Assembly (NCBI RefSeq): GCF_017948485.1
Contig: NZ_JAFFSX010000001.1
Coordinates: 558,001-622,000, forward strand
Direction: 5' to 3'
DNA length: 64,000 nucleotides
From: Streptomyces sp. GESEQ-35
GTDB taxonomy: Bacteria; Actinomycetota; Actinomycetes; Streptomycetales; Streptomycetaceae
Shown: piece after piece, positions 61,664 to 64,000 of the stretch
How positions within the stretch are numbered: the stretch's first letter is position 1
How the letters are laid out: every line of letters starts with the position of its first letter
Made by a program: the position numbers and the translations under genes
The notes under the pieces: model-generated
Told to the model about the DNA's origin: nothing
Seen by the model: only the letters and a program-made list of their open reading frames with translations
Databases searched by the model: none

Positions 61664-61672
61664 GGCCCGAGT

Positions 61673-62968
61673 CTAGGGCCGGAGTGGTTCCCGGGGCCCG
61701 TTCCTCCGGTCAGGCGTGACGGAGTCCTGGTTCGGCACGTGAGTGGACGCCTGGTGTGCAGCAACGGCCATGACGATGACGGAGACCAGGACGATACCGG
61801 CGCCGACGTAGAGCGGCGCGGTGTAGCCGAAGCCCGCGGTGATGGCCAGTCCCCCGAGCCATGCGCCAAGGGCGTTGCCGACGTTGGATGCGGAGACGTT
61901 GGCGCTCGCGGCCAGTGCCGCCCCGTGGGCGTAGTCGGTGACGCGCGTGATCATGCCGGGCACGCCGGCGAACCCGGACAGCCCCATCAGAAACACCAGA
62001 ATCACCGACGCGACGGCGCTGGTGGCCAGCAGACCGAACACGGCCAGGGTGATGGTGAGTGCGAGCAGGGCGAGTACCAGGGCCCGGTCACGGTCACGGT
62101 CGGCCGCGCGCCCGCCGATCAGGTTCCCGACGACCAGGCCGACGCCGTACACCATCAGCAACCAGGAGACATCCGCCGGGGAGAAGCCGCCGACCTCGGT
62201 GAACGTGTAGGCGATGTAGGTGAACGCGCCGAACATGCCGCCATAGCTGAGTGCGGTGGCCGCCAGGGTCAGCCAGACCTGCCAGGAGCGGAACGCACGG
62301 AACTGGGTCCGCAAGTCGCCGGACGATACCGGGGTCGGGCGGCCTGTCGTCCCCGGCTGTGTCTCGCCCGGCCGGCCGGGGACGAGGGCGACGATTCCCG
62401 CCAGCGCGAGCACGCCGATTCCGGTGACCGCCCAGAAGGCCGCTCTCCAGCCCCAGCGCTCACCGACCAGCGCGCCGAACGGCACGCCCAGCACGTTCGC
62501 GAGCGTCAGCCCGGCGAACATGACCGCCACCGCGCGGGACTTCTTCTCAGGCGCGACCAGACTGCGGGCGACCAGCGAGCCGATCCCGAAGAACGAGCCG
62601 TGGCACAACGCCGCGACGATCCGTCCGAGCAGCATCACCGGATAGCTCGGGGCGAGAGCGGACAACAGGTTGCCGATCACGAACAGCGCCACCAGACCGA
62701 CCAGGACCAACTTGCGGGGCAGCCGCGCCGTCGCCGCGGTCAGCACGATCGCGCCGATCGCGACACTCAGCGCGTACCCGGAGATCAGCCGGCCCGCCGC
62801 CGCCTCGGACACCGCGAAACTCGACGCCACCTGCGGCAGCAGCCCGGCGATGAGGAACTCGGTCAGACCTATGCCGAAACCGCCGAGGGCCAGCGCGACA
62901 AGCCCACTCGGCGTCCGTCGCGGTTCGGGCACCCTGAAGTCCTCGTCCCCGACCCGGAATTCACTCAT
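61673..62968 (-). CDS. MFS exporter, AraJ/YdhP/Cmx type
   Basis: A 431-residue protein with twelve helices. Helix 1 is LVALALGGFGIGLTEFLIAG, the pattern of the DHA1 AraJ/YdhP and chloramphenicol-efflux branch. The loop 2-3 motif is GYALSVAIGAIVLTAATARL with LPRKLVLVGLVALFVIGNLL, and helix 5 carries the antiporter motif-C-like LTLANVLGVPFGALVGE. It exports sugars or drugs by proton antiport. ATG at 62966-62968. The 314-base upstream region contains operator-like repeats. Confidence 0.93.
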   Translation of the reverse strand: MSEFRVGDEDFRVPEPRRTPSGLVALALGGFGIGLTEFLIAGLLPQVASSFAVSEAAAGRLISGYALSVAIGAIVLTAATARLPRKLVLVGLVALFVIGNLLSALAPSYPVMLLGRIVAALCHGSFFGIGSLVARSLVAPEKKSRAVAVMFAGLTLANVLGVPFGALVGERWGWRAAFWAVTGIGVLALAGIVALVPGRPGETQPGTTGRPTPVSSGDLRTQFRAFRSWQVWLTLAATALSYGGMFGAFTYIAYTFTEVGGFSPADVSWLLMVYGVGLVVGNLIGGRAADRDRDRALVLALLALTITLAVFGLLATSAVASVILVFLMGLSGFAGVPGMITRVTDYAHGAALAASANVSASNVGNALGAWLGGLAITAGFGYTAPLYVGAGIVLVSVIVMAVAAHQASTHVPNQDSVTPDRRNGPREPLRP

Positions 62969-63282
62969 GGGTCGACCCTCACCCCTGGCGGGCGGATCCT
63001 TCCATGGACAAAAGTCGACGGCGCTTGGACGGAAGAGCCCGGCACGGCCACTCGGTCGGGCATCGCGGGCGTAAAGCCTGTTGAGATCCTTCTGCGTGTG
63101 GGACAGGGTCGATGGCCATGGAGTTCTTCTGTTACCACCGTGACCGACCCGGCTCCGTGGCGCACCATGTGGGACTTCCCCGGTGGCCGGACCGGTGGTA
63201 ACCGTTACCTCGTGGGAGTTCGGTGGGCGGCGATGACGCGAGGTACGACATGCCCTGCCGAGGGCGAACTCGGTGATCGTCG
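62969..63282. promoter_or_regulatory. Region upstream of the MFS gene: palindrome and gene remnant
   Basis: GGTAAC-C-GTTACC at 63197-63209 is a perfect inverted repeat. Single GTTACC half-sites also occur at about 63131 and 63284. It may be an operator of the MFS gene, although 230 bases away. The plus strand contains the YciI remnant at 63118. Otherwise nothing is recognised. Confidence 0.4.
63118..63201 (+). pseudogene. YciI-family gene remnant (N-terminus only)
   Basis: ATG at 63118 opens MEFFCYHRDRPGSVA, which is the conserved beginning of Streptomyces YciI-like (YCII domain) proteins. After 15 codons the similarity ends and a stop follows at 63199-63201. An intact protein would be about 95-150 residues. 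This looks like the leftover of a deletion between the MFS gene and the aminotransferase gene. Confidence 0.45.
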
Positions 63283-64000
63283 TTACCGCGCCCCACCCTG
63301 GAACCGGAGGAAGTCCGACAGGCCCTCCAGGAGCCGGTCGACGTCGTCCGTGTTGTTGTAGGGCGCCAGGCCGACGCGGAGGCCGCCGGTGTCTCCGAGG
63401 CCGAGCCGACGGGACGCTTCGAGGGCGTAGAAGGATCCGGAGGGCGCCTGGACACCGCGTTCGGCCAGAAAGCGGTACGCGTCCGTCGTGCTGTGCCCCT
63501 CGAAGGTCATCAGCAGGGTGGGGGTGCGGTCGGCGGCCCGGGAGTGCACCGTGACCTGCTCCAGGGCGGACAGTCCCTTGTCGATCCGCGCCCGCAGGTT
63601 GTCCTCGTGCTCTTCCAGCGCCGCCGACGCTGCGGCCAGCCGCTGGCGGCGGGTACCCGCGGCGCCGGCGTCGAGGCCGGCGAGGAAGTCGACCGCGGCG
63701 CGTGTGCCCGCGAGGAACTCGTAGGGCAGCGTGCCGAGTTCGAAGCGTTCCGGGACCACGTCCGTGGAGGGCAGCAGCTTGTCCGGGTCCAGGCTCTCCA
63801 GCAGCTCCGGCCGGGCGGCGAGGACGCCGTGGTGCGGGCCGAGGAACTTGTACGGGGAGCAGACGTAGAAGTCCGCGCCGAGCTGCCCGACGTCGACCAG
63901 GGAGTGGGCGGTGTGGTGCACGCCGTCGACGTAGAGGAGCGCCCCGGCCTCGTGCACCGTACGGGAGATCGCGGCGATCGCGGGTCGTGTGCCGATCAGG
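63283..64000 (-). CDS. Class V aminotransferase, cysteine desulfurase-like (partial)
   Basis: The minus frame is open from the stop at 63283-63285 to the right edge, about 238 C-terminal residues. The PLP site is visible: Asp in GALLYVDGVHHTAHSLVDVG and the Schiff-base Lys in FYVCSPYKFLGPHHGVL. Further segments are LPYEFLAGTRAAVDFLAGLD, RTPTLLMTFEGHSTTDAYRF and GGLRVGLAPYNNTDDVDRLL. These match the cysteine-desulfurase-like branch of class V enzymes, which lacks the usual active-site Cys loop and has unclear reactions. The N-terminal part lies outside the window. Confidence 0.9.
   Translation of the reverse strand, partial: LIGTRPAIAAISRTVHEAGALLYVDGVHHTAHSLVDVGQLGADFYVCSPYKFLGPHHGVLAARPELLESLDPDKLLPSTDVVPERFELGTLPYEFLAGTRAAVDFLAGLDAGAAGTRRQRLAAASAALEEHEDNLRARIDKGLSALEQVTVHSRAADRTPTLLMTFEGHSTTDAYRFLAERGVQAPSGSFYALEASRRLGLGDTGGLRVGLAPYNNTDDVDRLLEGLSDFLRFQGGAR

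Noticed and set aside
1..64000. CRISPR arrays, tRNA or rRNA genes, prophage genes and biosynthetic megasynthases
   Set aside because: No regular spaced repeats, no tRNA-like cloverleaf, no phage structural or integrase genes, and no PKS or NRPS domains were seen on either strand.

Overview
The window is very GC-rich (about 70%), has strongly GC-biased third codon positions and dense, short-spaced genes with GGAGG-type ribosome binding sites. The gene content is actinobacterial: a SpoIIE-type PP2C phosphatase, twin-arginine secreted hydrolases, LacI-controlled sugar ABC operons, a PF04672-type methyltransferase, a CGNR regulator and an MmyB-type XRE regulator. I read it as Streptomyces chromosomal accessory DNA. 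I see no rRNA, tRNA, CRISPR array, prophage or replication origin.

Layout. 1-7.8 kb: end of a PP2C phosphatase, an IclR regulator, a cluster of nested palindromes next to an IS5-type transposase remnant, a small secreted protein, two hypotheticals and a secreted family 8 polysaccharide lyase. 6.9-10.7 kb: an XRE/MmyB regulator divergent from two short-chain dehydrogenases, then an IS481-type transposase broken by a fold-back templated insertion and a second frameshift. 10.7-16 kb: an acetyltransferase fused to a large unknown domain, a haloacid dehalogenase-like enzyme, a membrane-anchored wall protein and a PfkB kinase. 16.2-34.9 kb: a glycan-utilisation island. It holds a 1732-residue protein with two LamG and two GH43 modules, a translationally coupled HExxH protein, a GH92 alpha-mannosidase, a LacI regulator with a perfect palindromic operator, a sugar ABC importer, a GH38 alpha-mannosidase and a GH2 beta-galactosidase. 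Secreted enzymes would trim a mannose- and galactose-containing glycan outside, the importer takes up the fragments, and GH38 and GH2 finish them in the cytoplasm. 35-37.4 kb: methyltransferase, VOC protein, CGNR regulator and a possible gene remnant.

37.4-49.2 kb: a complete phosphonate uptake and carbon-phosphorus lyase operon, all on the minus strand, in the order phnD-phnC-phnE-phnF-phnG-phnH-phnI-phnJK-phnL-phnM-phosphatase-phnZ-like. From phnG onward nearly all genes overlap by four bases. Three things are unusual. PhnJ (the radical SAM lyase) and PhnK (an ABC ATPase) are one polypeptide. PhnE is a double-length permease. The usual last-step genes phnN and phnP are absent; an inositol-monophosphatase-like enzyme and a PhnZ-type di-iron oxygenase occupy the end of the operon. 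This is the best candidate for an undescribed variant system in the window.

49.3-54.6 kb: a GH110 alpha-1,3-galactosidase, its LacI regulator and a secreted six-hairpin glycosidase-like protein, sharing a GTCCAA half-site. 54.6-64 kb: TetR with an MMPL transporter, a small conserved ORF that may start with CTG, a secreted beta-propeller protein, SnoaL-like and cupin proteins divergent from a LuxR regulator, an SRPBCC protein, an MFS exporter, a YciI gene remnant and the end of a class V aminotransferase.
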